A DNA stretch of 64,000 bases from Xenorhabdus miraniensis (GCF_002632615.1 NZ_NITZ01000002.1:314753-378752), one strand, 5' to 3'. Numbered from the stretch's first letter, positions 7,520 to 17,868 are shown. The notes: generated by a model from the letters alone, not told the origin. Program-made: numbers and translations.

Positions 7520-10339
7520 TTATATCTGTGGTTTGACCAGATATTGATATATATCCCTTTGTGGTAACGTGCTCCCATTAATTCTATTACCATCATACCA
7601 AAGGCAAGATGCTGCTGGCCCTTGTCCTCCGTATGGAAGATAACCACGTTCTTCCAAATGGAGATCCGTATTATTGAGTATGCTTTCTGGTAAGTGTAAC
7701 TTTTTATTTAATTCATTACTGATATAATTGCTTGTGCCAAATAAAGAAATATACATAGCATTGGCAGGATAACTTGGATTGGAAAAATAATCATCTAAAT
7801 TTTGATCTTGTTGGTATTTCTGCAAAAAGAAAACAGGAGCAAAAAATTCTTTGTAATTCCCACCCATAGAAAGCGATTTTTCAAAGATAGTGGGTTTTAT
7901 CATGCCCGTTATCGGATTTATTTCTCCGCCATAAGTACAATAATCCCGGTTTATTTTAAACATTGATGCTATCTTTATACAATGGTCTATATCGCTGTTA
8001 GGGCCTATTATATTATTCTGATCAGAATAAGAGCCTACTTTATCTTCAATATCTTTCAAACTGGTAATTAAATTATCCCTGAATGAATCATATATATCAT
8101 TGTGTACTAATATAGCATTGGGTCCGGCGCAATCTTGTCCCTGATTATAGAGAACAACCCGTTTGGCGCTTTCAATAGCTATATTGATATCTGCATCCTT
8201 TGATATGACTAATGGGTTATGTCCGGCACCATTTAAGATAAACAAGGTATTTTTCCTGAAATGTTTTCGAACCTTAATTGCATTTTCTGGCGTCCCTGTA
8301 AATATAACGGCATCAGTTACATTTACCCTTTTACTTAAAAAAAGCTCTTTGTTTTCATAGGAAATTGAAAGTGATGAAGATATTTTTGACAGATCAATAA
8401 TATTCTCAAATTTTTTATAATGAAGGTGCATCGCTGTAGGAGGACGGATACAAACATTCTCCGCCATGAGAGAGGGAATGAAACCAAAACATACAGTCGC
8501 ATAAATGGGTTGGTTAAGAGGCAGGAATGAGGTGACACCATAAATATTCTGGTTAAAATATTCTTTGTTTTCACCAATGTTTTCCAGGACATCCACGGAG
8601 CGATAAATTTCATCTTCAGTGACCATTTTACATTGGTATCCTGATAAGGCATCAATCAGGGCATTGCTATTTTCTTTTAACTGTAACGACAGAGCGTCAC
8701 ATTTTTCCCTGATTTGATTGAAATCAATCTTGTTGAGTAATTTTGTCATTTTTATTTCGTTGTCATTATCTTTATTTATCTTCATGGAAGATTCAGTTGT
8801 TTTTATTTCATTGCGAGTTTCTTTGTTTTCTAAGGTTATTATGTGTGGATTAATGAAGTGTTCAATGATATCTTTTGTATCATTGATTTTTATCCATGTT
8901 TCAATTCTGGGGCCGCAGATATCACCAAATAATCCTCTGTAAAGTAATATCCATAGTTGTGATGAATCACGTTCAGGGAAATTTTTTGTGAAAGAGGAAC
9001 ATATAAGTTTTAAAATATCTTCCTTAGATAAAGTTTCTTCTTGTTTTATTGATTCGGCAATAAATGAGAAATAATCCTTTTCTCTCGTTGTTGTTAATCC
9101 ATGGTTATTGTATTTATTAGTCTTTGAATAATAATTGTAACTAATTATAAGTTCATTTTCTGATATGGTTTCTCCATGTTCCCGATATAAATCAAGAAAT
9201 TTTCTTGCAGAGGAGATATTGGTGGGTTTTGATGCTTGTAATATTCTGGATATTTTAAAAAAAGATAAGCGTTTTTTATTTTTATTGGAGATATTTACTT
9301 GATCGTTTAATTTAGGAGATTGTTCTATATAAAATTTAGTGGATTTTTTGGGATCTTTTGATAAGTGGGTCTGGATGGCTTCGTGTGTAAGAAGATTTTT
9401 GGCATCATCCAGAGAGAAGCCATTACCTTTTGATTTAGATATTTTTTTCCCTGAAGCATCAAGAAAAAGACCATATCTATAAAGACGTGGTGCAGGCTTA
9501 TGCAGTGTGGCGAAGATTTGTCGGGCAACAGACGCTGAATCTGTCAGATCCTCACCATACATTTCAAAATGAATATTCCTATAGAGTAAACGCATACTCC
9601 AATCCGCTTTCCACTGAAGTTTTGCTTTTCCATTAAATACTGAAACAGTTTGTTCTTTGTCTAAAACCTCTTCTTGATAAAGTTCTTGCAGCTCCACACC
9701 ATATTCATGCCCGGGCTTATTAACTATTTCATTTGAGGGTATATAATAAGTTATTTCTCCATTATTAATATCTATGTTTGTTATAATAATATGCTCAAGG
9801 ACTTTTCCTGTTTTTTCAGAAATCGGCATTATAATATTATAGGTTCTTTGTCTTAAAAAACCTGTGGATTCTTTACATATTTTATTTATACTGGAAAAGT
9901 TTTCGAGAAATAATTTTATTAGAGAATTATAATCTCCATTTTTATAGGCCTGAGAGTTTTTTACTATATTACAATCTACATTATACTCTTTAGCCAATTC
10001 AAATAACCGGCTTTCGGCCATCTCTGAGAATGAAGAGTAAATACCGAAAGGATCTGGGACTTTATTTACAGGCAGCCCTAAGTATGGTTTTAGTTTTTCT
10101 GGGTTGGGAACATTGGATGGAATCTTTCTGAAGGAGTCTAAGTCATCTGAAATTAAATAGAAATTTACCTCTCTACCCAGTCTGTTTAGTTCATTTTTGA
10201 TCAGGTTAGTGCGAATGATTTCACAAAGTGTTCCTATGTGGGGCAGCCCTGTTGGCCCGAATCCGGCACTCATATTAATTTGTTTACCGTAGGGTATGGA
10301 GTTGTTTATTTTCGAGGCTTCCTCAATGTACCATTTCAT
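7520..10339 (-). CDS. Class I lysyl-tRNA-synthetase-like / aldehyde-dehydrogenase-like fusion protein
   Basis: A 939-residue two-domain protein. Residues 1 to about 500 resemble archaeal-type class I LysRS: HIGH-like GLPHIGT (H34-T37), the WKADWSMR segment (243-250) and KMSKS-like KKISKSKGN (299-303 core). Residues 510-540 are a charged linker. From about 540 an ALDH-like domain follows: PLNQP, FTGTPENA (about 680), the candidate nucleophile C737 in GQDCAGP, and EFFAPV (831-836). The usual ALDH general-base Glu in the ELGG motif is replaced by Asn (N703 in LNGAGHNP), as in ALDHs that handle thioesters. The residues needed for adenylation look intact, so the enzyme may activate lysine or a related acid and reduce the adenylate or thioester to an aldehyde. 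That chemistry is inference. An MFS gene follows. The gene is AT-rich and looks acquired. Confidence 0.75.
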   Translation of the reverse strand: MKWYIEEASKINNSIPYGKQINMSAGFGPTGLPHIGTLCEIIRTNLIKNELNRLGREVNFYLISDDLDSFRKIPSNVPNPEKLKPYLGLPVNKVPDPFGIYSSFSEMAESRLFELAKEYNVDCNIVKNSQAYKNGDYNSLIKLFLENFSSINKICKESTGFLRQRTYNIIMPISEKTGKVLEHIIITNIDINNGEITYYIPSNEIVNKPGHEYGVELQELYQEEVLDKEQTVSVFNGKAKLQWKADWSMRLLYRNIHFEMYGEDLTDSASVARQIFATLHKPAPRLYRYGLFLDASGKKISKSKGNGFSLDDAKNLLTHEAIQTHLSKDPKKSTKFYIEQSPKLNDQVNISNKNKKRLSFFKISRILQASKPTNISSARKFLDLYREHGETISENELIISYNYYSKTNKYNNHGLTTTREKDYFSFIAESIKQEETLSKEDILKLICSSFTKNFPERDSSQLWILLYRGLFGDICGPRIETWIKINDTKDIIEHFINPHIITLENKETRNEIKTTESSMKINKDNDNEIKMTKLLNKIDFNQIREKCDALSLQLKENSNALIDALSGYQCKMVTEDEIYRSVDVLENIGENKEYFNQNIYGVTSFLPLNQPIYATVCFGFIPSLMAENVCIRPPTAMHLHYKKFENIIDLSKISSSLSISYENKELFLSKRVNVTDAVIFTGTPENAIKVRKHFRKNTLFILNGAGHNPLVISKDADINIAIESAKRVVLYNQGQDCAGPNAILVHNDIYDSFRDNLITSLKDIEDKVGSYSDQNNIIGPNSDIDHCIKIASMFKINRDYCTYGGEINPITGMIKPTIFEKSLSMGGNYKEFFAPVFFLQKYQQDQNLDDYFSNPSYPANAMYISLFGTSNYISNELNKKLHLPESILNNTDLHLEERGYLPYGGQGPAASCLWYDGNRINGSTLPQRDIYQYLVKPQI

Positions 10340-10591
10340 GGATAACTGGCTCCTATGTATGGTTATATTTTTTCATAATAGCATTAAAGCCAATAAATGA
10401 AATTTAAATTGGTTATTGTTTATACTTTGTTTTTTATTATTGGTAATTCATTTCTTAATGTTAGGTGAATTTACCTGAAATAATAATATATTGTTAACTT
10501 GTTGTTTTCTGTGGCGTTAACTACAGACTTTACGTTCTATATTAAAAAACGGTAATGTGAGAAGGGAAAGCTATTTAATGGGAACTTTATC
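10340..10591. other. AT-rich intergenic region upstream of the LysRS/ALDH operon
   Basis: No gene seen. It should contain the promoter of the minus-strand LysRS-like/ALDH-MFS operon. A copy of sequence found upstream of the GNAT-like gene (ATATTGTTAACTTGTT) lies near 10487. Confidence 0.5.
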
Positions 10592-10702
10592 ATGGAAGCA
10601 AAAACCATTATTCAGTCTGCTGAGGAAAGGACAGCTCTTGAAGGTGCTATTAATACACTTGTTCATTAGATCAGTTGCCTGATGATGGATGGGATGCTGT
10701 GT
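10592..10702 (+). pseudogene. Internally deleted copy of the GNAT-like gene
   Basis: The first 25 codons (MEAKTIIQSAEERTALEGAI and onward) nearly repeat the start of the gene at 3116. The sequence then jumps to the part equivalent to 3358-3397 (CATTAGATCAGTTGCC...) and diverges after GGGATGCTGT. The deletion of about 165 bases brings a TAG into frame at 10667. Upstream bases, including the Shine-Dalgarno region, are also shared. This is a decayed duplicate, not an active gene. Confidence 0.8.
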
Positions 10703-10790
10703 CGCAACTTGAAACCTGCTGAGTATAATAATTTTGGTTATTTGATTTTAATATCATAACATTGCGATTATTGTTGAAATTTATCTAAAG

Positions 10791-10828
10791 ATCCTCAAAA
10801 ATAGGTCATGTGACCTATTTTTGAGGAT
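10791..10828. promoter_or_regulatory. 38-bp palindrome over the RBS of the saccharopine-dehydrogenase-like gene
   Basis: Two perfect 18-bp arms (ATCCTCAAAAATAGGTCA and its complement) are separated by TG. The right arm contains the GAGG Shine-Dalgarno (10823-10826), and the palindrome ends six bases before the ATG at 10835. It could be a repressor operator, with the TetR protein encoded at 12047-12625 as the nearest candidate, or an mRNA hairpin hiding the RBS. Confidence 0.7.
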
Positions 10829-10834
10829 TGGTAA

Positions 10835-11911
10835 ATGAAGAACATATCGGTATTGCTGGTTGGTGGTTATGGTGTGGTTGGTCAGCAAGTCGCACAAATT
10901 CTCAATCAATATTGCCCTGATTTAGAATTAATTATTGCTGGCAGGAGCATAAGTAAGGCAAAAGAACTATCTCAAACTTTGCAGAATTCACAGGCTTTGG
11001 CGTTTGATATTGAAAAACCAGCTTTACCAGAAGATCTAAAGATAGATATCGTCTTAGCACTCGTTAATGATCCACAAGATAAATTATTAGATTTTGCGCA
11101 TCAGAATCATATTGCGTATGTGGACATAACTCGTTGGACTGAACGTTTGCAAACCGCATTAAGTAAAGCGGTAATCATGCGGAATAAAAAACCAGGTTCC
11201 ATGATTTTTTCATCATCATGGATGGCGAGTATTGTTGCGACGCTCATTAATGATATCAGTAAATCATTTTCGAGTATTGATAGTATCGATATGAGTGTCT
11301 TATATGCTTTGAATGATAAAGCAGGCCCAAATTCAGTTGATTATATGGATAGGCTAACAGTACCATTTACGGTAAAACAAAATGGACGATACCAGAAAAT
11401 CCTCCCTTTTTCTGACGAAAAAACAGTTTTATTTAGTGATAATAGCCAGCATAAAGTTTTTCGGATAGATATGCCTGAGCAATTTATTTTACCTTTAATT
11501 ATGAATGTGAAAACGGTCGCGACCAGAATTGGTTTTGATGAACCTAAGAGTAATCAACTTCTCGCATTTTTAGTCAGAAAAGGTATTTGGAAATTGTGCT
11601 CGACACGCCTTCGTAGAAAGATTTTATATAATCCGGGTAAAGGCCACCAGCATCAAATTCGGACTGATATACGAGGTGTGGATGAAAAAGGAAATAGTAA
11701 GTATCTATATCTACAAATCAATGCGCCCAAAGGGCAAACGCACTTAACCTCACTAGGAGCAGCAGCATTAGTGATGCAGTTGGCTGAACATATACAGAAT
11801 AATATGCCAGATATTTTAAAAACAGGTGAAATGTTCTTGGATGCTGAAAAACTGAAAGTGTTGTTAAAATCGGAAGGTATTAATTTTAGCATAAATAGTG
11901 AAGAGCTATAG
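10835..11911 (+). CDS. Saccharopine-dehydrogenase-like NAD(P)-binding oxidoreductase
   Basis: A 358-residue protein. The N-terminal Rossmann fold is clear: SVLLVGGYGVVGQQVAQIL supplies the GxGxxG-type loop, followed by LELIIAGRS, where the arginine-containing turn suggests NADP preference. The rest resembles saccharopine dehydrogenase-related proteins of unknown substrate; the lysine-pathway function is not established for this subgroup. The gene stands alone between a long palindrome at its RBS and a convergent TetR-family gene, which suggests single-gene regulated expression. Confidence 0.65.
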   Translation: MKNISVLLVGGYGVVGQQVAQILNQYCPDLELIIAGRSISKAKELSQTLQNSQALAFDIEKPALPEDLKIDIVLALVNDPQDKLLDFAHQNHIAYVDITRWTERLQTALSKAVIMRNKKPGSMIFSSSWMASIVATLINDISKSFSSIDSIDMSVLYALNDKAGPNSVDYMDRLTVPFTVKQNGRYQKILPFSDEKTVLFSDNSQHKVFRIDMPEQFILPLIMNVKTVATRIGFDEPKSNQLLAFLVRKGIWKLCSTRLRRKILYNPGKGHQHQIRTDIRGVDEKGNSKYLYLQINAPKGQTHLTSLGAAALVMQLAEHIQNNMPDILKTGEMFLDAEKLKVLLKSEGINFSINSEEL

Positions 11912-11959
11912 ATTCAATAGGTTACAAAGCGACATAAAAAGTATAAATTTTTCTTCGTA

Positions 11960-11994
11960 GGTATCAAATTTCTGCATAGCGGAAATTTGATACC
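11960..11994. terminator. Bidirectional terminator between convergent genes
   Basis: Perfect 13-bp arms GGTATCAAATTTC and GAAATTTGATACC flank a 9-base loop, with AT-rich flanks on both sides. It lies between the oxidoreductase stop (11911) and the TetR stop (12047). Confidence 0.65.
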
Positions 11995-12046
11995 ATTTAT
12001 TTTATTATCATAAGATAATCTGGGTATGCTATCTGGGAAGGTGAGA

Positions 12047-12625
12047 TTATTCTGATTCTATAATGGCAATGATAGTAGAGCGTAAACGCTTACTCATATC
12101 AAAATCAAAAGTCGATTTATTTTGGCTGGAATATAAGATGGATAAGCCTTCAAATAAAGAGACTAACATTAGCGCTTTTTCTTTCTTGATATTCTCCGGC
12201 GTATTTGAACAGTAATTATCTAGAAGAGTAATTATCTGCTCAATGTAGTGTTGATAAAACTTGGTTAAAGTTTTATGTAAACTTTTTGAACGACGACTTG
12301 CCAGTAACGCTTCTAACGCCAATGTGCATAAAGAGATGTCTTGTAAGTTAGTCAAAATGATATCAATGAGAACATCAAACTTGTTAAGTTCAGGAGCAGC
12401 AAGCTGCAATCTTGTTGTTGTATCTAAAATAATTTGATTAAACAAAGCCTCCAATAAAGATTCCAAATTAGGGAAGTAGTACTGTAAATTTCCCAGCGTT
12501 ATTCCATAATGGTTAGCAAGTGCTCTCATACTAAAAGAACGGCTTCCTTCTTGAACAAGAAGACTGACAGCACTATGCAAAATAGCATCTTGTTTTTCTT
12601 TAAATTTATCTTTTGGAGTTTTCAT
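12047..12625 (-). CDS. TetR/AcrR-family transcriptional regulator
   Basis: A 192-residue protein with a typical TetR N-terminal helix-turn-helix (about residues 12-55: AILHSAVSLLVQEGSRSFSM, then ANHYGITLGNLQYYFPNLES). A helical ligand-binding/dimer domain follows. The length is normal for the family. The gene is convergent with the saccharopine-dehydrogenase-like gene, whose 38-bp palindrome is a candidate operator. I see no second copy of that palindrome upstream of the regulator's own start. Confidence 0.85.
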   Translation of the reverse strand: MKTPKDKFKEKQDAILHSAVSLLVQEGSRSFSMRALANHYGITLGNLQYYFPNLESLLEALFNQIILDTTTRLQLAAPELNKFDVLIDIILTNLQDISLCTLALEALLASRRSKSLHKTLTKFYQHYIEQIITLLDNYCSNTPENIKKEKALMLVSLFEGLSILYSSQNKSTFDFDMSKRLRSTIIAIIESE

Positions 12626-12761
12626 TCTGCAATATCATGTAGTTACGATAAGAGCGCCTATTTTACAGAATATTATTAAATCATTATATAACCCATGGTT
12701 CTCAAATTTCATGGTGGTAATAAGGGGAAAATCGATAGGAACGGATGTTTCCCTGCCTTGA

Positions 12762-13607
12762 TTAACCCATTATTCGCTGTGGATGGGTATACACCGTTGC
12801 TCGTCCCGGTTTGCAAAACCCGATCAACGTCAGGTTGCATTTTTGCGCGACTTCAATAGCGAGTGAGGTTGCAGCAGAAACGGCAAACAAAATTTCCACG
12901 CCACAATTGGCGGCTTTTTGCACCATTTCATAGCTGGCGCGGCTGGAAACTAACACCACACCTTGCTGCCAGCCCATTTTTGCCCGCATTCCCAGTAACT
13001 TATCCAGCGCAACATGGCGACCAACATCTTCACAGCCGCCAAGCAATTTCCCCTCAGCATCAAACCAGCCCGCGGCATGAGTACAGCCGGTGAGAGCACC
13101 GATTTCCTGAACATGGGGTAATTGGGCAAGTGCAGTATCAAGATAAGAGAGTGAAAAGGTTTGGGTGAAAGGCAGGGGAGGAATGGGACGAAAGATTTCT
13201 GTCAGTTGTTCGGTGCCGCAGATACCACAGCCTGTTCTGCCTGCCATACTGCGTCGGCGCTCCTTTAATCCGGCAAAACGGCGATTGGAGAGTTCGATAT
13301 GCAGTTCAATGCCGCCGTGACAACTGATGACCGAATCGATACCCCGAATTTCCTGCGGGGAAGTAATGATCCCTTCTGATAATGAAAAACCGATGGCAAA
13401 ATGGTCAAGATCTTTCGGGCTGGCCATCATCACGACATGAGAAATACCGTTATAGACCAATGCGACGGGGACTTCCTCAGCGACCCAATCCAATTTTGGG
13501 TGACTCAGGAGGTTGTTTTGTTTCGCGTTTCTTTGTTGAACATTAATGCGAAAAGCGCCGCAAGTGCCTTCTATGGTTAACTCATTTTCTGACCTTGCAT
13601 CATCCAT
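12762..13607 (-). CDS. fdhD: Formate dehydrogenase accessory sulfurtransferase FdhD
   Basis: A 281-residue protein matching FdhD throughout. The sulfur-relay cysteines are in GRTGCGICG (C127 and C130). The C-terminal region has the [17 protein letters not shown] and [16 protein letters not shown] signatures. FdhD passes sulfur from IscS to the molybdenum cofactor before it enters formate dehydrogenase. It is divergent from fdoG, the arrangement also seen in E. coli. Confidence 0.95.
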   Translation of the reverse strand: MDDARSENELTIEGTCGAFRINVQQRNAKQNNLLSHPKLDWVAEEVPVALVYNGISHVVMMASPKDLDHFAIGFSLSEGIITSPQEIRGIDSVISCHGGIELHIELSNRRFAGLKERRRSMAGRTGCGICGTEQLTEIFRPIPPLPFTQTFSLSYLDTALAQLPHVQEIGALTGCTHAAGWFDAEGKLLGGCEDVGRHVALDKLLGMRAKMGWQQGVVLVSSRASYEMVQKAANCGVEILFAVSAATSLAIEVAQKCNLTLIGFCKPGRATVYTHPQRIMG

Positions 13608-13761
13608 TAGTGAATTCCCCGGTAGATTGATTCATAATACTGTTTGTGTGGATTTATCAGGTAAAAAGCCCGATCACACAATGGACAATGTTTATAATAG
13701 ACGGTATCCAAAATCAAAAAAAACATTCATCAAGTTATTATTCAGGTGATGTTTTGTTATT

Positions 13762-13800
13762 CAATGTAGTCTGGCAATGTAGTCTGGCAATGTAGTCTGG
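13762..13800. repeat. Three tandem 13-bp repeats upstream of fdoG
   Basis: CAATGTAGTCTGG occurs three times head to tail without mismatch, in the fdhD-fdoG intergenic region about 90 bp before the fdoG start. It may be a protein-binding array or replication slippage. Confidence 0.85.
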
Positions 13801-13890
13801 TTACTCAATAATATATTGATAAAAAGCGAGCGCCCCCGCGGGATCCCCGTGATGGGGGTGTTAATGAGCAATGTGAGTGAGGAGATCCCC

Positions 13891-16800
13891 ATGCAAGTCA
13901 GCAGAAGGCAGTTCTTTAAGATCTGCGCTGGCGGTATGGCGGGTACGACGGCAGCCGCGCTGGGGTTTGCCCCGACCGCCGCGATTGCACAAACACGTAA
14001 CTACAAATTGCTGCGTGCGCGTGAAACCCGAAATACCTGCACATACTGTTCTGTCGGCTGTGGATTATTGATGTACAGCCTTGGTGATGGCGCCAAAAAT
14101 GCCAAATCCACTATTTTTCATATCGAAGGGGACCCGGATCACCCTGTAAACCGCGGTGCCTTGTGCCCTAAAGGGGCTGGATTGGTTGATTTTATCCACA
14201 GCAAAAATCGCCTGCACTATCCGGAATATCGCGCCCCCGGCTCCAATCAATGGCAACGCATAAGCTGGAATGAAGCCTTCGATCGTATTGCGAGATTGAT
14301 GAAACAAGATCGCGATGCCAATTTCATCAAAACCAACCAAGATGGCGTTACGGTTAACCGTTGGCTGACAACGGGCATGTTGTGTGCTTCCGCAGCCAGT
14401 AATGAAACGGGTTTTTTATCGCAAAAATTTAGTCGCGCTCTCGGCATGCTTGCCGTAGACAATCAGGCGCGTGTCTGACACGGACCAACGGTAGCAAGTC
14501 TTGCTCCAACATTTGGTCGCGGTGCGATGACCAACCACTGGGTGGATATTAAGAACGCGAACCTGATTGTCGTGATGGGCGGGAATGCCGCTGAGGCACA
14601 TCCTGTGGGTTTCCGTTGGGCGATGGAAGCCAAAATTCATAACAATGCCAGGCTGATTGTTATCGATCCACGTTTTACCCGTACGGCATCCGTGGCGGAT
14701 TTTTACACGCCTATTCGTTCCGGTACGGATATTGTCTTCCTGTCAGGTGTGATTTTATACCTGATGACCAATGAAAAGATTAATCGTGAATATGTCGAGG
14801 CTTACACCAATGCCAGCCTGATTGTGCGAGAGGATTTTTCGTTCGATGATGGTTTGTTCAGCGGCTATGATGCGGAAAATCGCAGGTATGACAAAACGAC
14901 ATGGAATTACGAACTGGATGAGAATGGTTTTGCCAAACGTGACAAAACCCTGTCCCATCCCCGTTGTGTCTGGAATTTGCTGAAATCTCACGTCAGCCGT
15001 TATACGCCGGATGTTGTGACTGATATTTGTGGTACGCCGAAGGAAGATTTTCTCAGGGTGTGTGAATATCTGGCAGAAACCAGTGCGAAAGACAAAACCA
15101 CTTCTTTCCTGTACGCACTGGGCTGGACGCAACACTCCATTGGCGCACAGAACATTCGTACCATGGCCATGATCCAATTGTTGCTCGGCAATATGGGAAT
15201 GGCGGGCGGCGGTATTAATGCACTGCGTGGTCACTCCAATATTCAGGGCCTGACGGATTTGGGGCTGCTGTCGCAGAGCCTGCCGGGTTATCTCTCCCTG
15301 CCATCGGAGAAACAGGCCGACCTGCAAACTTATTTGCAGGCCAGTACCCCAAAATCCACTGTTCCGGGACAGGTCAATTATTGGGGAAATTATCCGAAGT
15401 TCTTTGTCAGCCTGATGAAGAGCTTCTATGGCGATAATGCCCGTAAAGAGAATGACTGGGGCTTTGATCTGCTGCCGAAGTGGGATAAGCCTTACGATGT
15501 CCTGCAATATTTCGAAATGATGTCGAAAGGGGAAGTGAACGGTTATATCTGTCAGGGATTCAACCCCATCGCATCATTCCCGAACAAGAACAAAGTGGTT
15601 GCTGCGTTGTCGAAACTGAAGTTTTTGATCACGGTTGATCCGCTCAGTACCGAAACGTCTTCATTCTGGCAAAATCATGGTGAGTTTAACGATGTTGATC
15701 CTTCTGCCATTCAGACCGAAGTGTTCCGCCTGCCATGCTGCTGTTTTGCCGAAGAGAATGGCTCAATAGTCAATTCAGCCCGCTGGCTGCAATGGCACTG
15801 GAAAGGGGCGGATGCACCGGGTGAAGCCATTGGGGATGGTGAAATTCTGTCAGGTATCTTCAAGCGCCTGCGCGATTTGTACCGCGAAGAAGGCGGTGCT
15901 GCACCAGAGCAAGTCTTGAGTATGACATGGGATTATCTCGACCCTGACAATCCAACCCCGGAAGAAATAGCGCAGGAAAATAACGGTCGTGCTCTGGTTG
16001 ATTTGCTGGATGACAACGGCAATGTGCTGGTGAAAAAAGGTCAGCAATTGTCATCGTTCGCGCAATTGCGTGATGACGGCACAACCGCCAGTGGTTGCTG
16101 GATATTCGCCGGAAGCTGGACACCGGAAGGCAACCAGATGGCCCGCCGTGATAACGCAGATCCGTCCGGCATCGGTAATACGCTGGGGTGGGCATGGGCG
16201 TGGCCTCTGAACCGTCGGATCCTGTATAACCGTGCATCAGCCGATCCACAGGGCAAGCCGTGGGACCCGAAACGTCAATTGATTGCCTGGAACGGTGATA
16301 AATGGGCGGGTGTAGATATCCCGGACTACAGCAACGCGGCTCCCGGTACGGATGTCGGGCCGTTTATCATGCAGCCCGAAGGCATGGGACGCCTGTTTGC
16401 CATCGACAAAATGGCTGAAGGCCCCTTCCCTGAACATTATGAGCCGTTCGAAACGCCGCTGGGAACTAACCCGCTGCATCCGAATGTGGTTTCCAATCCG
16501 GCTGCCCGCGTATTCAAGAGTGATTTTGAAGCGATGGGTAAGGCCGATAAATTCCCTTATGTGGGAACCACTTATCGACTGACCGAACATTTCCACTTCT
16601 GGACAAAACATGCGTTGTTAAATGCTATTGCCCAGCCAGAGCAGTTTGTGGAAATTGGTGAGCGGTTGGCGGCAGAGAAAGGCATCAAGCAGGGTGATAC
16701 TGTCAGAGTTAGCTCCAAACGTGGTTATATCAAAGCCAAGGCGGTGGTGACAAAGCGTATTCGTACCTTGAATGTTCATGGCCGTGAAGTAGATACCATC

Positions 16801-16938
16801 GGTATCCCGATTCACTGGGGTTTTGAAGGCGCGGCGAAGAAAGGTTTCCTTGCGAATACCCTGACGCCGTTTGTCGGTGATGCCAATACGCAGACACCGG
16901 AATTCAAGGCATTTCTGGTTAATGTGGAAAAGGTGTAG
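13891..16938 (+). CDS. fdoG: Formate dehydrogenase-O/N alpha subunit, selenocysteine-containing
   Basis: The gene is read through an in-frame TGA at 14476-14478, giving 1015 residues with selenocysteine at position 196, as in E. coli FdnG/FdoG. The start at 13891 gives MQVSRRQFFK, a twin-arginine signal, behind a GAGGAG Shine-Dalgarno; longer openings upstream lack this match. The N-terminal CTYCSVGCGLLMY motif with a later Cys binds a [4Fe-4S] cluster. Molybdopterin-binding segments follow, including RALGMLAVDNQARV-U-HGPT. The enzyme oxidises formate on the periplasmic face. FdoH and FdoI follow directly. The sequence is closer to FdoG than FdnG as I recall them, but the isoform name is less certain than the function. 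Confidence 0.95.
14476..14520 (+). promoter_or_regulatory. Bacterial SECIS element and UGA-Sec codon of fdoG
   Basis: The TGA is followed by CACGGACCAACGG and a hairpin: GG-CC and AGCA-UGCU pairs, an AGUCU loop, and an unpaired U between the two stem parts. The bulged U and GU-containing loop match the E. coli fdhF/fdnG SECIS recognised by the SelB C-terminus. SelB is encoded downstream in this window. Confidence 0.85.
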
Positions 16939-16950
16939 GGGAGAAAAATC

Positions 16951-17868
16951 ATGTCATTGCAATCTCAAGACATTATTCGTCGCTCTGCCACCAATTCACT
17001 GACTCCCGCACCTCATGTGCGGGAGCACCAGCAAGAAGTGGCAAAGTTGATCGACGTGACGACCTGCATCGGCTGTAAAGCGTGTCAGGTGGCGTGTTCA
17101 GAATGGAACGACATTCGTGATGAAGTTGGGCATAACGTCGGTGTTTATGATAATCCAGCCGATCTGACGGCGAAGTCATGGACAGTGATGCGATTTTCCG
17201 AAGTGGAGGAGAATGGCAGACTGGAATGGTTGATCCGTAAAGATGGCTGTATGCACTGTGCTGATCCGGGTTGTCTGAAAGCCTGTCCGGCAGAAGGGGC
17301 GATTATTCAGTATGCCAATGGTATTGTTGATTTTCAGTCAGAGCACTGCATTGGTTGCGGCTATTGCATTGCGGGCTGTCCTTTCAATGTACCGCGCATC
17401 AACAAAGAGGATAATCGCGCTTACAAATGTACCCTGTGTGTTGACCGTGTTGGTGTGGGGCAGGAGCCTGCTTGTGTGAAGACCTGTCCGACCGGCGCGA
17501 TTCATTTCGGCAGTAAGCAGGATATGAAAGCGCTGGCAGCGGAGAGGGTTGAGGAGCTTAAGGGGCGCGGTTATGAAAATGCCGGGTTGTACGATCCCGA
17601 AGGTGTGGGGGGAACACATGTGATGTATGTTCTGCACCATGCCAATAAACCTCAGCTTTATCACGGCCTGCCGGATAACCCGACCATCAGCCCGACGGTC
17701 ACATTCTGGAAAGGTGTCTGGAAGCCATTGGCGGCAATCGGTTTTGCCGCGACCTTTGCGGCTTCCATTTTCCATTACGTCGGCATTGGCCCGAACCGTG
17801 TCTCTAAAGAAGAGGAAGAGAGCGCACTCAAGGATGTTGATTCCAGCGATCAGGAGGTGAAGAAATGA
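16951..17868 (+). CDS. fdoH: Formate dehydrogenase beta (iron-sulfur) subunit
   Basis: A 305-residue ferredoxin-like subunit with four cysteine clusters: [41 protein letters not shown] and the [15 protein letters not shown] set, which bind four [4Fe-4S] clusters. A single C-terminal transmembrane helix (about residues 255-275, [19 protein letters not shown]) anchors it. It carries electrons from FdoG to the cytochrome subunit. It starts 12 bases after fdoG and overlaps fdoI by four bases. Confidence 0.95.
   Translation: MSLQSQDIIRRSATNSLTPAPHVREHQQEVAKLIDVTTCIGCKACQVACSEWNDIRDEVGHNVGVYDNPADLTAKSWTVMRFSEVEENGRLEWLIRKDGCMHCADPGCLKACPAEGAIIQYANGIVDFQSEHCIGCGYCIAGCPFNVPRINKEDNRAYKCTLCVDRVGVGQEPACVKTCPTGAIHFGSKQDMKALAAERVEELKGRGYENAGLYDPEGVGGTHVMYVLHHANKPQLYHGLPDNPTISPTVTFWKGVWKPLAAIGFAATFAASIFHYVGIGPNRVSKEEEESALKDVDSSDQEVKK

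Noticed and set aside
7520..10339. Housekeeping lysyl-tRNA synthetase
   Set aside because: Enterobacterial translation uses class II LysS. This protein is class I-like, fused to an ALDH-like domain and co-transcribed with an exporter.
14476..14478. In-frame TGA splitting the formate dehydrogenase alpha gene into two frames
   Set aside because: It is at codon 196, the known selenocysteine position, and is followed by a SECIS-like hairpin; selA and selB are nearby. Not a nonsense mutation.
14755..15507. Long minus-strand open frames inside fdoG
   Set aside because: Antisense shadows of a conserved gene with no family resemblance; the plus strand is clearly coding.
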